Source: Citrobacter sedlakii NBRC 105722 (lineage in GTDB: Bacteria; Pseudomonadota; Gammaproteobacteria; Enterobacterales; Enterobacteriaceae). Taken from it: a stretch of 64,000 nt of DNA. This document shows, piece by piece, positions 29,476 to 39,612 of this stretch (positions are counted from its first letter, which is position 1; each line of letters begins with the position of its first letter). Location: contig NZ_BBNB01000010.1 of assembly GCF_000759835.1 (NCBI RefSeq), forward strand, positions 62,001 through 126,000, written 5' to 3'. Under the pieces are notes generated by a model. The model saw nothing but the letters and a program-made list of their open reading frames with translations. It ran no database searches and was not told where the DNA came from. The position numbers were made by a program, and so were the translations under genes.

Positions 29476-31062
29476 ATGACGTTGCCCTTCAAACCCCACG
29501 TGCTGGCGCTGGTCTGTAGCGCTGGGTTATTCGCCGCATCTGGCGTGATGTATGTAAAAAGCCGGACGCCAGAAGCCCCCACTCAGCCGGTTCCTGTCAC
29601 CGCGTCTGCGCCTGCTCCCGCCGCGCCGGTGGCGAAACCCACATTTACCACCGCGCAAATCGATCAATGGGTCGCCCCCGTGGCGCTGTATCCCGATCCG
29701 CTGCTGTCCCAGGTGTTAATGGCCGCCACCTACCCGGCAAACGTGGTGCAGGCGGTACAATGGTCGCGTGATAATCCCACGTTGCAGGGCGATGCTGCGA
29801 TTCAGGCCGTTTCCGGACAACCCTGGGACCCGAGCGTGAAATCACTGGTGGCGTTTCCGCAACTGATGGCGTTGATGGGAGAAAACCCGGAATGGGTGCA
29901 AAATCTGGGCGACGCCTTTCTGGCGCAACCGCAGGATGTGATGGATGCGGTACAGCGACTGCGTCAACTGGCGCAGCAGACGGGTTCACTGAAATCCACG
30001 CCGCAGCAAACCGTCACCAGTACGCCAAAGAAAAACGTCGCCACACAGGCCTCGTCAACGTCCCAGACCACGAACGTGCAGTCGACCACGCCGACGGTCA
30101 TTAAAATTGAACCGGCAGACCCGCAGGTCGTCTACGTACCCAACTACAACCCCACAACGGTGTACGGCGCCTGGCCAAATACGGCTTATCCGCCCGTCTA
30201 CCTGCCGCCGCCTCCGGGAGAGCAGTTCGCCAGCAGCTTTGTACGAGGCTTCGGTTACAGCCTCGGCGTTGCCACCACTTACGCGCTGTTCAGCAATATT
30301 GACTGGGACGACGACGATGACCACCACCATGATGACGATCATCACCATCATGATGATGGTGACTCTCATCATGACGGTTATCAGCATAACGGCGATAACA
30401 TCAACATTAACGTTAACAACTTCAACCGTATCACCGGGCAGAACCTGAAAGAACAGAATCTGACCTGGCGCCATAATCCGGCATACCGTGACGGCGTTCC
30501 CTACCGCAACAGCGCCACCGCACAGCGTTTTCATCAGACCAGCGTCAGCGGTGGGTTAAGCGCAACGCCGCAGCCCGCTCCAGCCAGCCGTGACAGCCAG
30601 CGCCAGGCGGCAATGGCGCAGTTGCAACAGCGTCAGACATCTTCACGTGACGTCCAGCGTAACGCCGCCTCGCAGCAGTTAAACCAGATTGCCCAGCGCA
30701 ATAATTACCGCGGCTACGATACGGATCGCGCCAGCGCTCATCACCAGACGGTACATAAACCGACAGTTGGGCAGCAGCAACAGCACCGTGAAGCGCGTAA
30801 AACGAAGGTACAGCAGCACCCGCTTTCAGAACAGCAGAGGGACAACGCGCGTCAGCGAATCGCCTCCGCCACGCCTGAGCAGCGCCAGACGTTCCGGCAA
30901 CATCATGCCAATGTGTTTAGCGGCAACGACAGCCGTTCGCCAGACTGGCAATCGCAGCAGCGACGCGGTCAGGAAAGCCGTCGTATCAGCCACTTAAGCG
31001 ATGAGCAGCGCGCCACCGCGCGTGAACATATATCTGAGCATCATGAATTTCGTCGTCGTTGA
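29476..31062 (+). CDS. yacH: DUF3300 envelope protein YacH with Asp/His-rich tract
   Basis: The product has 528 residues; E. coli YacH is longer. An N-terminal hydrophobic stretch (LALVCSAGLFAASGVMYV) looks like a signal or anchor, followed by a Pro/Ala linker. The DUF3300 core (about residues 58-245: DQWVAPVALYPDPLLSQVL, QVVYVPNYNPTTVYG) leads to a striking Asp/His block near residues 276-308, then a Gln/Arg-rich disordered tail with repeated SDEQR/TPEQR-like motifs. The function is unknown; metal binding is an inference. It is paired with a DUF2950 gene 12 bases downstream. Confidence 0.88.
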   Translation: MTLPFKPHVLALVCSAGLFAASGVMYVKSRTPEAPTQPVPVTASAPAPAAPVAKPTFTTAQIDQWVAPVALYPDPLLSQVLMAATYPANVVQAVQWSRDNPTLQGDAAIQAVSGQPWDPSVKSLVAFPQLMALMGENPEWVQNLGDAFLAQPQDVMDAVQRLRQLAQQTGSLKSTPQQTVTSTPKKNVATQASSTSQTTNVQSTTPTVIKIEPADPQVVYVPNYNPTTVYGAWPNTAYPPVYLPPPPGEQFASSFVRGFGYSLGVATTYALFSNIDWDDDDDHHHDDDHHHHDDGDSHHDGYQHNGDNININVNNFNRITGQNLKEQNLTWRHNPAYRDGVPYRNSATAQRFHQTSVSGGLSATPQPAPASRDSQRQAAMAQLQQRQTSSRDVQRNAASQQLNQIAQRNNYRGYDTDRASAHHQTVHKPTVGQQQQHREARKTKVQQHPLSEQQRDNARQRIASATPEQRQTFRQHHANVFSGNDSRSPDWQSQQRRGQESRRISHLSDEQRATAREHISEHHEFRRR

Positions 31063-31074
31063 TCGGAGCCGATA

Positions 31075-31866
31075 ATGAAAAATATCTTGTTTAGCGCCCT
31101 TCTGTTCTCCCTGCCGCTGATGGGCTATGCGCAGCAGAACTTCGCCTCGCCGGACGAGGCGGCCAACGCCTTCGCCTCCGCAATCGCCAGTAAAAACGAC
31201 ACGCAGCTCACCGCGCTTTTAGGGGATAACTGGCGGCAATTTCTCCCGCCGGAGGGCGCCGACCCGGAAGCGGTCGCGCGTTTTAACCGCGACTGGAAAA
31301 TCAGCCATCAGGTGGTGCAAAACAACAACGTTGCGCATCTGAACGTGGGGAAAGAAGGCTGGCAGCTTCCTGTTCCTGTCGTGAGGTCCGCAGCGGGATG
31401 GCATTTCGATATGGCCGCCGCGCAGGAAGAGATCCTCACGCGCGCCATTGGCCGTAATGAGCTATCGGCTATTCAGGCCATGCGTGCCTACGTGGATGCC
31501 CAGTATGATTACTGGCAGCGCAAGCAGATGTTCGCGACCAGACTGATCAGCAGCGAAGGTCAGCAGGATGGGCTTTACTGGCCAACGCGGCCAGGCGAAA
31601 GGCCCAGCCCGTTAGGCCCGGCGTTCAGTTCCGATCGTCACGCCGAGGGTTACCATGGTTATCGGTTCCGCGTAATTGCCAACGACAACAATAAAGGTTT
31701 TGCCCTTCTGGCCTGGCCCGTCTCGTGGGGGGAGACAGGGGTCATGAGCTTTATGGTGAATCAGGATGATCGGGTGTATCAGGCTGATTTAGGGAAAGAG
31801 ACGGAGAAGCGCGTTACGGCAATAAATCAATACAGTGAAGATGAACCATGGAAGCCTGTTGACTAG
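31075..31866 (+). CDS. DUF2950 exported protein, partner of YacH
   Basis: The product has 263 residues with a signal peptide (MKNILFSALLFSLPLMGYAQQ). The DUF2950 features are FASPDEAANAFASAIASKND near the mature start, then AIQAMRAYVDAQYDYW and a C-terminal GYHGYRFRVI...KGFALLAWPVSWGETGVMSF block. DUF2950 and DUF3300 genes are commonly adjacent, which suggests a joint periplasmic role that is not defined. K-12 as I recall it lacks this gene beside yacH. It is probably cotranscribed with yacH and ends at a strong terminator. Confidence 0.88.
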   Translation: MKNILFSALLFSLPLMGYAQQNFASPDEAANAFASAIASKNDTQLTALLGDNWRQFLPPEGADPEAVARFNRDWKISHQVVQNNNVAHLNVGKEGWQLPVPVVRSAAGWHFDMAAAQEEILTRAIGRNELSAIQAMRAYVDAQYDYWQRKQMFATRLISSEGQQDGLYWPTRPGERPSPLGPAFSSDRHAEGYHGYRFRVIANDNNKGFALLAWPVSWGETGVMSFMVNQDDRVYQADLGKETEKRVTAINQYSEDEPWKPVD

Positions 31867-31874
31867 CAGACACA

Positions 31875-31902
31875 AAAAAGCGGCTTACAAGCCGCTTTTT
31901 AT
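31875..31902. terminator. Bidirectional terminator between the DUF2950 gene and lpdA
   Basis: AAGCGGCTT (31878-31886) and AAGCCGCTT (31889-31897) pair, flanked by an A run on the left and a T run on the right. It can therefore end both the rightward yacH unit and leftward lpdA transcription. Confidence 0.88.
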
Positions 31903-31950
31903 TTGCCCGACGGCACGTTGCTTATCGGGCTTACAATCGAACCGGGAAGA

Positions 31951-33375
31951 TTATTTCTTCTTCGCTTTCGGGTTCGGCAGGTCGGTGATGCTGCCTTCGA
32001 ACACCTCAGCCGCCAGCCCCACGGATTCGTGCAGCGTCGGGTGAGCATGGATGGTCAACGCGATGTCTTCCGCGTCGCAGCCCATTTCGATCGCCAGACC
32101 GATTTCACCCAGCAGCTCGCCGCCGTTAGTACCGACAATCGCACCACCAATGACACGATGAGACTCTTTGTCGAAAATCAGCTTGGTCATGCCGTCCGCG
32201 CAGTCGGAAGCGATAGCACGGCCAGAAGCAGCCCACGGGAAGGTGGCGGTTTCGTAGCTGATGCCTTTCTCTTTCGCTTCTTTCTCGGTCAGACCGACCC
32301 ACGCCACTTCTGGTTCAGTGTAGGCGATGGACGGAATCACTTTCGGGTCGAAGTAGTGTTTCTTGCCGGCGATAACTTCAGCGGCAACATGGCCTTCATG
32401 GACGCCTTTGTGCGCCAGCATCGGCTGACCGACAATATCGCCGATAGCGAAGATGTGCGGCACGTTAGTGCGCAGCTGTTTGTCAACGCGGATAAAGCCA
32501 CGGTCGTCCACTTCCACGCCCGCTTTACCGGCGTCAAGGTTTTTACCGTTCGGCACACGGCCAATCGCTACCAGCACCGCGTCGTAACGCTGGGCTTCAG
32601 CAGGCGCTTTTTTGCCTTCCATGGAAACGTAGATACCGTCTTCTTTCGCTTCAACGGCAGTCACTTTGGTTTCCAGCATCAGGTTGAATTTCTTGCTGAT
32701 GCGCTTGGTGAAGACTTTAACGATATCTTTGTCAGCCGCCGGGATCACCTGGTCGAACATTTCAACCACGTCAATCTCTGAACCCAGCGCATGGTACACG
32801 GTTCCCATTTCCAGGCCGATGATACCGCCGCCCATAACCAGCAGGCGTTTAGGAACGGTTTTCAGTTCCAGAGCGTCAGTGGAATCCCAGACGCGTGGAT
32901 CTTCATGCGGAATAAACGGCAGTTGGATCGGACGGGAACCCGCCGCGATGATCGCGTTGTCGAAGTTGATTACGGTTTTGCCGTTTTCACCTTCCACTTC
33001 CAGGGTGTTCGCCCCGGTAAATTTACCCAGGCCGTTGACCACTTTCACTTTACGGCCTTTGGCCATACCCGCCAGACCACCGGTCAGCTGAGTGATAACT
33101 TTCTCTTTCCAGGTACGAATCTTGTCGATATCGGTTTTCGGCTCACCGAAGACGATACCGTGTTCAGCCAGCGCTTTGGCTTCTTCGATCACTTTCGCAA
33201 CGTGCAGCAGCGCTTTAGAAGGGATACAGCCGACGTTCAGACAGACACCACCGAGGGTGTTGTAACGTTCTACGATTACGGTTTCCAGACCTAAATCAGC
33301 GCAACGGAAGGCTGCAGAGTAACCTGCCGGGCCTGCCCCAAGTACCACGACCTGAGTTTTGATTTCAGTACTCAT
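31951..33375 (-). CDS. lpdA: Dihydrolipoamide dehydrogenase (E3)
   Basis: FAD enzyme that reoxidises lipoamide in the pyruvate and 2-oxoglutarate dehydrogenases and the glycine cleavage system. The product has 474 residues. Visible are the FAD motif GAGPAGYSAA, the redox disulfide GGVCLNVGCIPSK, the NAD motif GGGIIGLEMG and the active-site His in HAHPTLHES. Two ATGs are adjacent; I use the second (33375), as in E. coli (MSTEIKTQ). It is third in the pdhR-aceE-aceF-lpdA order, with its own promoter region upstream. Confidence 0.97.
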   Translation of the reverse strand: MSTEIKTQVVVLGAGPAGYSAAFRCADLGLETVIVERYNTLGGVCLNVGCIPSKALLHVAKVIEEAKALAEHGIVFGEPKTDIDKIRTWKEKVITQLTGGLAGMAKGRKVKVVNGLGKFTGANTLEVEGENGKTVINFDNAIIAAGSRPIQLPFIPHEDPRVWDSTDALELKTVPKRLLVMGGGIIGLEMGTVYHALGSEIDVVEMFDQVIPAADKDIVKVFTKRISKKFNLMLETKVTAVEAKEDGIYVSMEGKKAPAEAQRYDAVLVAIGRVPNGKNLDAGKAGVEVDDRGFIRVDKQLRTNVPHIFAIGDIVGQPMLAHKGVHEGHVAAEVIAGKKHYFDPKVIPSIAYTEPEVAWVGLTEKEAKEKGISYETATFPWAASGRAIASDCADGMTKLIFDKESHRVIGGAIVGTNGGELLGEIGLAIEMGCDAEDIALTIHAHPTLHESVGLAAEVFEGSITDLPNPKAKKK

Positions 33376-33456
33376 CATGACCTCTTAATTGATTTCCGGC
33401 GATCCCTGGTCTTGTCGCCCATCGTCCACCGGGTCGTTCTATCCGCCCGTATTTTA

Positions 33457-33476
33457 CAAAATTGTTAACAATTTTG
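33457..33476. promoter_or_regulatory. 20-bp perfect palindrome in the lpd promoter region
   Basis: CAAAATTGTT/AACAATTTTG is a perfect 20-bp palindrome, 81 bases upstream of lpdA. The E. coli lpd promoter is repressed by ArcA, whose boxes contain GTTA repeats; GTTAAC here may be part of such a site. The binder is not established from sequence. Confidence 0.5.
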
Positions 33477-33542
33477 AAACAACAAAACGGCAACGATTTA
33501 TCTTTAGCACCAATAACCCCAATGACAACATGAGATTACCAG

Positions 33543-33572
33543 AAAAAAGCCGGCCGTCGGGCCGGCTTTTTT
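33543..33572 (-). terminator. Intrinsic terminator after aceF
   Basis: GCCGGCC (33549-33555) and GGCCGGC (33560-33566) form the stem, extended by A and T runs on both sides. On the minus strand it ends in a T run, 3 to 30 bases after the aceF stop. It is symmetric enough to work in both directions. Confidence 0.88.
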
Positions 33573-33574
33573 GC

Positions 33575-35446
33575 TTACATCACCAGACGGCGAATGTCAG
33601 ACAGCATATTGTTAATGATGGTAATGAAACGCGCACCATCAGCACCGTCGATCACACGGTGGTCGAAGGAGAGAGAGATCGGCATCATCAGACGCGGCAC
33701 AAACTCTTTACCGTTCCAGACCGGCTCCATCGCAGACTTGGAAACGCCAAGGATAGCGACTTCCGGCGCGTTGACGATCGGCGCGAAATGGGTGGTGCCC
33801 AGGCCGCCGATGCTGGAGATGGTGAAGCAACCGCCCTGCATTTCGCCCGCAGTCAGTTTGCCGTCACGCGCTTTCTTCGAGATCGTGGTCAGTTCACGGG
33901 AAAGCTCAGTCACGCTCTTCTTGTTCACGTCTTTAAAGACCGGAACCACCAGACCGTTCGGGGTATCAACCGCAACACCGATGTTGATGTATTTCTTCAG
34001 CGTCAGGCGCTGACCGTCTTCAGACAGTGAGCTGTTGAAGCGTGGCATCTGCTCAAGCGCAGCAGCAACGGCTTTCATGATGAACACAACCGGCGTGTAT
34101 TTGACGTCCAGTTTGCGTTTTTCAGCTTCAGCGTTTTGCTGTTTACGGAACGCTTCCAGATCGGTGATATCGGTCTTGTCGAAGTGCGTAACGTGCGGGA
34201 TCATCACCCAGTTACGGCTCAGGTTCGCACCAGAGATTTTCTGGATACGGCCCAGTTCCACTTCTTCAATTTCACCGAACTTGCTGAAGTCCACTTTCGG
34301 CCATGGCAGCATGCCCGGGATACCGCCGCCAGCGGCTGCAGCAGGTGCAGCTTCAGCGCGTTTCACCGCGTCTTTCACGTAAGCCTGAACGTCTTCGCGC
34401 AGGATACGACCTTTACGGCCTGTACCCTTCACTTTCGCCAGATTCACGCCGAATTCGCGCGCCAGGCGGCGAATCAGCGGGGTGGCATGGACGTAAGCGT
34501 CGTTCTCAGCGAACTCGGATTTGCCTTCCGCTTTTGCCGCAGGCGCCGCAGCAGGGGCTTCAGCTTTCGCCGCCGGCGCTGCCGCTTCCTGCTTAGCCGG
34601 AGCCGCAGCAGGTGCCGCGCCTTCCACTTCGAAGACCATAATCAGAGAACCGGTTTTGACTTTGTCGCCGGTGCTGATTTTGATTTCTTTAACGGTACCC
34701 GCGAACGGCGCCGGTACTTCCATCGAAGCCTTGTCACCTTCTACGGTGATCAGGGACTGCTCGGCTTCAACCTTGTCGCCGACCTTGACCATCACTTCGG
34801 TCACTTCAACTTCGTCACCGCCGATGTCCGGTACGTTAACGTCTTTCGCGCCGCCAGCCGCAGCCGGAGCCGCTTCCGCTTTTGCTGGCGCCGCAGCGCC
34901 TTCAGCACCCGCCACCTCGAAGACCATGATCAGAGAGCCAGTGGACACTTTGTCACCGGTGTTGATCTTAATCTCTTTCACGGTACCTGCGAACGGCGCC
35001 GGTACTTCCATCGAAGCTTTGTCGCCTTCAACGGTGATCAGAGACTGTTCCGCCGCAACGGTGTCGCCCACTTTGACCATGATTTCGGTGACTTCAACTT
35101 CATCACCGCCGATGTCCGGCACGTGAACGTCTTTCGCTGCCGCTGCAGCAGGCGCCGCCGGGGCCGCTTCTTTCTTCTCTTCTGCCGGAGCAGGCGCAGC
35201 GTCAGCTGCACCGTCGGCGGAATCGAAAATCATGATCAGTTTGCCGGTCTCGGTTTTGTCGCCAACGGAGACTTTGATCTCTTTGACGATGCCAGCCTGC
35301 GGAGACGGAACTTCCATAGAGGCTTTGTCGCCTTCTACGGTGATCAGCGACTGTTCAGCTTCAACTTTGTCGCCAACCTTGACCAGGATCTCGGTGATTT
35401 CAACTTCATCTGCCCCGATGTCCGGTACTTTGATTTCGATAGCCAT
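33575..35446 (-). CDS. aceF: Pyruvate dehydrogenase E2, dihydrolipoamide acetyltransferase
   Basis: The core of the pyruvate dehydrogenase complex, 623 residues. Three tandem lipoyl domains each carry the lipoylated Lys in DKASMEVP (first one Lys41), joined by Ala/Pro linkers. Then come the E1/E3-binding domain ([23 protein letters not shown]) and the catalytic domain with [15 protein letters not shown] near the C-terminus. The lipoyl-domain DNA is nearly repeated, so the copy number could change by recombination. aceE ends 14 bases upstream. Confidence 0.97.
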   Translation of the reverse strand: MAIEIKVPDIGADEVEITEILVKVGDKVEAEQSLITVEGDKASMEVPSPQAGIVKEIKVSVGDKTETGKLIMIFDSADGAADAAPAPAEEKKEAAPAAPAAAAAKDVHVPDIGGDEVEVTEIMVKVGDTVAAEQSLITVEGDKASMEVPAPFAGTVKEIKINTGDKVSTGSLIMVFEVAGAEGAAAPAKAEAAPAAAGGAKDVNVPDIGGDEVEVTEVMVKVGDKVEAEQSLITVEGDKASMEVPAPFAGTVKEIKISTGDKVKTGSLIMVFEVEGAAPAAAPAKQEAAAPAAKAEAPAAAPAAKAEGKSEFAENDAYVHATPLIRRLAREFGVNLAKVKGTGRKGRILREDVQAYVKDAVKRAEAAPAAAAGGGIPGMLPWPKVDFSKFGEIEEVELGRIQKISGANLSRNWVMIPHVTHFDKTDITDLEAFRKQQNAEAEKRKLDVKYTPVVFIMKAVAAALEQMPRFNSSLSEDGQRLTLKKYINIGVAVDTPNGLVVPVFKDVNKKSVTELSRELTTISKKARDGKLTAGEMQGGCFTISSIGGLGTTHFAPIVNAPEVAILGVSKSAMEPVWNGKEFVPRLMMPISLSFDHRVIDGADGARFITIINNMLSDIRRLVM

Positions 35447-35460
35447 TATTCTTTTACCTC

Positions 35461-38124
35461 TTACGCCAGACGCGGGTTAACTTTTTCTGCATCGATGTTG
35501 AATTTGGTAATTGCATCCGCAACCACTTTCTTATCGATTTCGCCACGTTTAGCCAGTTCGCCCAGTGCCGCTACCACCACGTAGGACGCATCCACTTCGA
35601 AGTGATGACGCAGGTTTTCACGGCTGTCAGAGCGACCGAAACCGTCGGTACCCAGTACGCGGTAATCATCTGCCGGTACATAAGTACGAACCTGTTCAGC
35701 AAACAGTTTCATATAGTCAGTTGATGCGACAGCCGGTGCGTCGTTCATCACCTGAGCGATGTACGGTACGCGCGGGGTTTCCAGCGGGTGCAGCATGTTC
35801 CAGCGCTCACAATCCTGGCCGTCACGCGCCAGTTCGGTGAAGGAGGTCACGCTGTATACATCAGAACCCACGCCGTAATCTTTCGCCAGGATCTCTGCCG
35901 CTTCACGGACGTGACGCAGGATAGAACCTGAGCCTAAGAGCTGAACTTTACCTTTGCTACCTTCGAGGGTGTCGAGTTTATAGATACCTTTGCGGATACC
36001 TTCCTCAGCGCCTTCCGGCATAGCCGGCATGTGGTAGTTTTCGTTCAGCGTGGTGATGTAATAGTAAACGTTCTCTTGTTTTTCACCGTACATGCGCTCC
36101 AGACCGTCATGCATGATGACCGCCACTTCGTATGCGTAAGCCGGATCGTAAGAGATACAGTTCGGGATAGTCAGAGACTGAATATGGCTGTGACCATCTT
36201 CATGCTGCAAACCTTCGCCGTTCAGGGTCGTACGACCGGAAGTACCGCCAATCAGGAAGCCGCGCGCCTGCTGGTCGCCCGCTGCCCAGCACAGGTCGCC
36301 GATACGCTGGAACCCGAACATGGAGTAATAGATGTAGAACGGGATCATCGGCAGATCGTTAGTGCTGTAAGAGGTCGCAGCCGCCAGCCAGGAAGAACCT
36401 GCGCCCAGCTCGTTGATACCTTCCTGCAGGATCTGACCTTTCTCATCTTCTTTGTAGTACGCAACCTGCTCACGGTCCTGCGGGGTGTACTGCTGGCCGT
36501 TCGGGCTGTAAATACCGATCTGACGGAAGAGACCTTCCATACCAAAGGTACGCGCTTCGTCGGCGATGATCGGAACCAGACGATCTTTGATCGACTTGTT
36601 CTTCAGCATCACGTTCAGGGCGCGAACGAAAGCGATAGTGGTGGAGATCTCTTTGTTCTGCTCTTCCAGCAGCGCGCCAAAATCTTCCAGGGTCGGCAGC
36701 TCCAGCTTCTCGGTGAAGTTCGGCTGGCGGCTCGGCAGGTAGCCGTGCAGCGCCTGACGACGTTCGTGCAGGTACTTGTGCTCTTCAGAACCTTCCGGGA
36801 AGGTGATGTACGGCAGTTTTTCAATGTCAGCATCGGATACCGGCACGTTGAAACGATCGCGGACGTAGCGAACGCCGTCCATGTTCATTTTCTTCACCTG
36901 GTGGGCGATGTTTTTACCTTCGGCAGAGTCGCCCATGCCGTAACCCTTAATGGTATGGGCGAGGATGACAGTCGCTTTGCCTTTGGTTTCCTGCGCTTTT
37001 TTCAGTGCAGCGTAGACTTTCTTCGGATCGTGACCGCCACGGTTCAGGGCCCAGATCTGCTCATCAGTCCAGTCTGCCACCAGCGCGGCGGTTTCCGGAT
37101 ACTTGCCGAAGAAGTGCTCACGCACGTAAGCACCGTCTTTTGATTTGAAGGTCTGGTAGTCGCCGTCAACGGTTTCGTTCATCAGTTGGATCAGCTTACC
37201 GCTGGTATCTTTACGCAGCAGCTCATCCCAACGACCGCCCCACATGACTTTAATCACGTTCCAGCCCGCGCCGTCGAAGATGCCTTCCAGTTCGTTAACG
37301 ATTTTGCCGTTACCGGTGACCGGGCCGTCCAGGCGCTGCAGGTTACAGTTGATGATGAAGACCAGGTTGTCCAGTTTTTCGCGGGTCGCGATGGTGATAG
37401 CGCCTTTGGATTCCGGCTCGTCCATTTCACCGTCGCCCAGGAAGGCGTAAACGGTCTGTTTGGAGGTGTCTTTCAGGCCACGGTGTTCCAGATATTTCAG
37501 GAATTTAGCCTGGTAAATAGCGCCGATTGGACCCAGCCCCATAGAGACGGTCGGGAACTGCCAGAATTCCGGCATCAGTTTCGGGTGCGGGTAGGAAGAC
37601 AGGCCGTTGCCATGCACTTCCTGACGGAAGTTATCCATCTGCTCTTCGGTCAGACGGCCTTCCAGGAATGCGCGTGCGTAAACGCCCGGCGAGATGTGGC
37701 CCTGGAAATACACCAGGTCGCCGCCATCCTGCTCGTTGCGGGCGCGGAAGAAGTGGTTGAAGCAAACGTCATATACGGTTGCGGAAGACTGGAAGGATGC
37801 CATGTGGCCGCCCAGCTCGAGGTCTTTTTTAGACGCACGCAGTACCGTCATGATGGCGTTCCAGCGGATAGCAGAACGAATACGACGCTCCAGCTCCAGA
37901 TTGCCCGGGTATTCCGGTTCATCTTCAACGGCAATAGTGTTGATGTAATTGCTTGCCCCTGCACCTGCCGCCACTTTCACGCCGCCTTTGCGGGCTTCGG
38001 AAAGCAGTTGGTCGATCAGATACTGAGCGCGCTCAACACCTTCTTCACGGATGACCGATTCGATCGCCTGTAGCCAGTCGCGAGTTTCGATCGGATCCAC
38101 GTCATTTGGGAAACGTTCTGACAT
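35461..38124 (-). CDS. aceE: Pyruvate dehydrogenase E1
   Basis: Thiamine diphosphate-dependent decarboxylase, 887 residues. The ThDP/Mg motif [25 protein letters not shown] splits at residues 230-255 and ends in INCN. It reductively acetylates the AceF lipoyl groups. It is the first structural gene of the complex and comes after pdhR. The 158-bp pdhR-aceE spacer contains a long hairpin. Confidence 0.97.
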   Translation of the reverse strand: MSERFPNDVDPIETRDWLQAIESVIREEGVERAQYLIDQLLSEARKGGVKVAAGAGASNYINTIAVEDEPEYPGNLELERRIRSAIRWNAIMTVLRASKKDLELGGHMASFQSSATVYDVCFNHFFRARNEQDGGDLVYFQGHISPGVYARAFLEGRLTEEQMDNFRQEVHGNGLSSYPHPKLMPEFWQFPTVSMGLGPIGAIYQAKFLKYLEHRGLKDTSKQTVYAFLGDGEMDEPESKGAITIATREKLDNLVFIINCNLQRLDGPVTGNGKIVNELEGIFDGAGWNVIKVMWGGRWDELLRKDTSGKLIQLMNETVDGDYQTFKSKDGAYVREHFFGKYPETAALVADWTDEQIWALNRGGHDPKKVYAALKKAQETKGKATVILAHTIKGYGMGDSAEGKNIAHQVKKMNMDGVRYVRDRFNVPVSDADIEKLPYITFPEGSEEHKYLHERRQALHGYLPSRQPNFTEKLELPTLEDFGALLEEQNKEISTTIAFVRALNVMLKNKSIKDRLVPIIADEARTFGMEGLFRQIGIYSPNGQQYTPQDREQVAYYKEDEKGQILQEGINELGAGSSWLAAATSYSTNDLPMIPFYIYYSMFGFQRIGDLCWAAGDQQARGFLIGGTSGRTTLNGEGLQHEDGHSHIQSLTIPNCISYDPAYAYEVAVIMHDGLERMYGEKQENVYYYITTLNENYHMPAMPEGAEEGIRKGIYKLDTLEGSKGKVQLLGSGSILRHVREAAEILAKDYGVGSDVYSVTSFTELARDGQDCERWNMLHPLETPRVPYIAQVMNDAPAVASTDYMKLFAEQVRTYVPADDYRVLGTDGFGRSDSRENLRHHFEVDASYVVVAALGELAKRGEIDKKVVADAITKFNIDAEKVNPRLA

Positions 38125-38162
38125 GGGTTATTCCTTATCTATCTAATACGTTGAGTTATCTG

Positions 38163-38210
38163 GAACCTGTCCCATTAAACTTTCGTCGGAAAGCTTAATA
38201 AGACAGGTTC
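38163..38210 (-). other. 48-base imperfect palindrome between pdhR and aceE
   Basis: GAACCTGTC (38163-38171) pairs with GACAGGTTC (38202-38210). Inside, ATTAA/TTAAT and CTTTC/GAAAG pair around a 4-base loop, with only a 2x2 and a 1x1 mismatch. No T run follows on the minus strand, so it is not a standard terminator. It could be an RNase III-type processing site or a stabilising structure in the pdhR-aceEF message. Confidence 0.6.
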
Positions 38211-38282
38211 TGCGTTTAGTTGCCGCGCACATTTTTGCGCTTTATTAACAACATCTTCTGGTAAACGAGCTGCCAGAAAAAA

Positions 38283-39047
38283 CTAATTCTTGCGCTGTTC
38301 CAGACGGCGTAAGGCGCGTTCACGACGACTTTCCTCACGGCTTCTGTCCAGCAATATCTCTTCGATAAACGCCAGGTGGCGATGCGATGCTTCGCGCGCC
38401 TCCTCGGGGTTACCGGCCATGATCGCTTCGAAAATACGGGTGCGGTGACTGCTCACCAGCGGAAGCATCTCGCGACGCGAATAGAGTAATTCGAAGTTTT
38501 GCCGGACATTCTGGGCCAACATCGGCTCCATACACCTTAGCAGATGGAGCAAAACCACATTGTGTGCCGCTTCGGTGACAGCAATTTGATATTGCAGAAC
38601 CGCATCGGACTCAGCGTCCAGGTCACCCGACTCCTGCGCCAGCTCAATCGCATGGTGCAGTTCGCGAATCCGCGTTTTATCTTCGTCCGTGCTGCGCAGC
38701 GCCGCGTAATAGGCCGCAATGCCTTCCAGCGCGTGGCGCGTCTCGAGCAGGTCAAACTGGGATTCAGGATGATCGGAGAGCAATTCTACCAGTGGGTCGC
38801 TGAAGCTCTGCCACAGGCTGCTCTGAACAAAAGTGCCGCCGCCCTGGCGACGAAGCAACAGGCCCTTCGCTTCGAGACGTTGGATCGCCTCACGCAGGGA
38901 GGGACGGGAGACGTCGAACTGTTTCGCCAGTTCGCGTTCCGGTGGGAGTTTTTCGCCGGGGCGCAAGGTGCCCTCAAGAATCAAAAACTCCAGCTGTTGC
39001 TCAATCACATCGGATAATTTTGGTTGGCGGATTTTGCTGTAGGCCAT
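38283..39047 (-). CDS. pdhR: Pyruvate-sensing GntR-family repressor PdhR
   Basis: The product has 254 residues. The winged helix-turn-helix ([30 protein letters not shown]) is at about 35-70, followed by an FCD-type effector domain ([34 protein letters not shown]). PdhR represses pdhR-aceEF-lpd and respiratory genes; pyruvate releases it. Its own operator lies 32 bases upstream of the start. Confidence 0.97.
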   Translation of the reverse strand: MAYSKIRQPKLSDVIEQQLEFLILEGTLRPGEKLPPERELAKQFDVSRPSLREAIQRLEAKGLLLRRQGGGTFVQSSLWQSFSDPLVELLSDHPESQFDLLETRHALEGIAAYYAALRSTDEDKTRIRELHHAIELAQESGDLDAESDAVLQYQIAVTEAAHNVVLLHLLRCMEPMLAQNVRQNFELLYSRREMLPLVSSHRTRIFEAIMAGNPEEAREASHRHLAFIEEILLDRSREESRRERALRRLEQRKN

Positions 39048-39079
39048 GATGTCCTGTCTTAAGCCATTTGCCCGGAGTC

Positions 39080-39096
39080 AATTGGTCTTACCAATT
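39080..39096 (-). promoter_or_regulatory. PdhR operator
   Basis: AATTGGT-CTT-ACCAATT is a full match to the ATTGGTNNNACCAAT consensus. It lies just upstream of pdhR, indicating autoregulation of the pdh operon. Confidence 0.9.
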
Positions 39097-39612
39097 TCAT
39101 GTCTGTGACGCTAAAGTAACAAAGTATTCACCTTCTGTCCATACAGGTTTTGATTGAAATCAGGAAACCACGCACATTTTAACAACATTACAGAAATAAC
39201 GTTTCAAACATGTAACTATGCACAAATGTTAAATTTACCGCCCCCGCGCCAGTTTTAACCTTATTGAAACGAAATAAAATCCAAATTGAACCGATTCACT
39301 CGCATATTCATGCAAATAAAATAAATCAATACGCAATCTGTTGGGCTGAGATATGGCGTGTGAGATTAACGAAGGGCTGTTACATCTGCTTTCTTTTTAT
39401 GCAACTCGTCATCAACCATTCATAAAGCAGGTGCATTCGCCTGCGCATACCATTATTCTTATCCAGACAAAAGAGTTCCGGCGATATTTCATTAAACACA
39501 ACTGTAAACAAAAAAATACATCAAACGGAATTGTTAACTTACACACGCATCCTGCGTCGTTACTACATAAACGCTCATCACAGAAAGAGCGCACCACACA
39601 CGAGGTTTCATG
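39097..39612. other. pdhR-aroP intergenic region
   Basis: This is about 516 bp of AT-rich DNA between divergent genes. It holds the upstream part of the pdhR promoter, the aroP promoter and a TyrR-like box at 39503. An 86-codon open frame (39353-39613) runs into the aroP start, but the regulatory site lies inside it and it has a weak ribosome site, so I do not call it a gene. Confidence 0.5.
39503..39520 (+). promoter_or_regulatory. TyrR box upstream of aroP
   Basis: TGTAAA-CAAAAA-AATACA resembles the TyrR consensus TGTAAA-N6-TTTACA with two mismatches in the right arm. It lies about 90 bases before the aroP start. E. coli aroP is repressed by TyrR, which supports the call. Confidence 0.65.

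Noticed and set aside
29382-29582. A 66-codon minus-strand frame overlapping the yacH start
   Set aside because: Half lies antisense to yacH, no ribosome site is evident and no homolog is recognised.
34136-35584. A 482-codon open frame opposite aceF
   Set aside because: Its repetitive Phe/Arg-rich product is the mirror of the Ala-rich linkers and repeated lipoyl domains.
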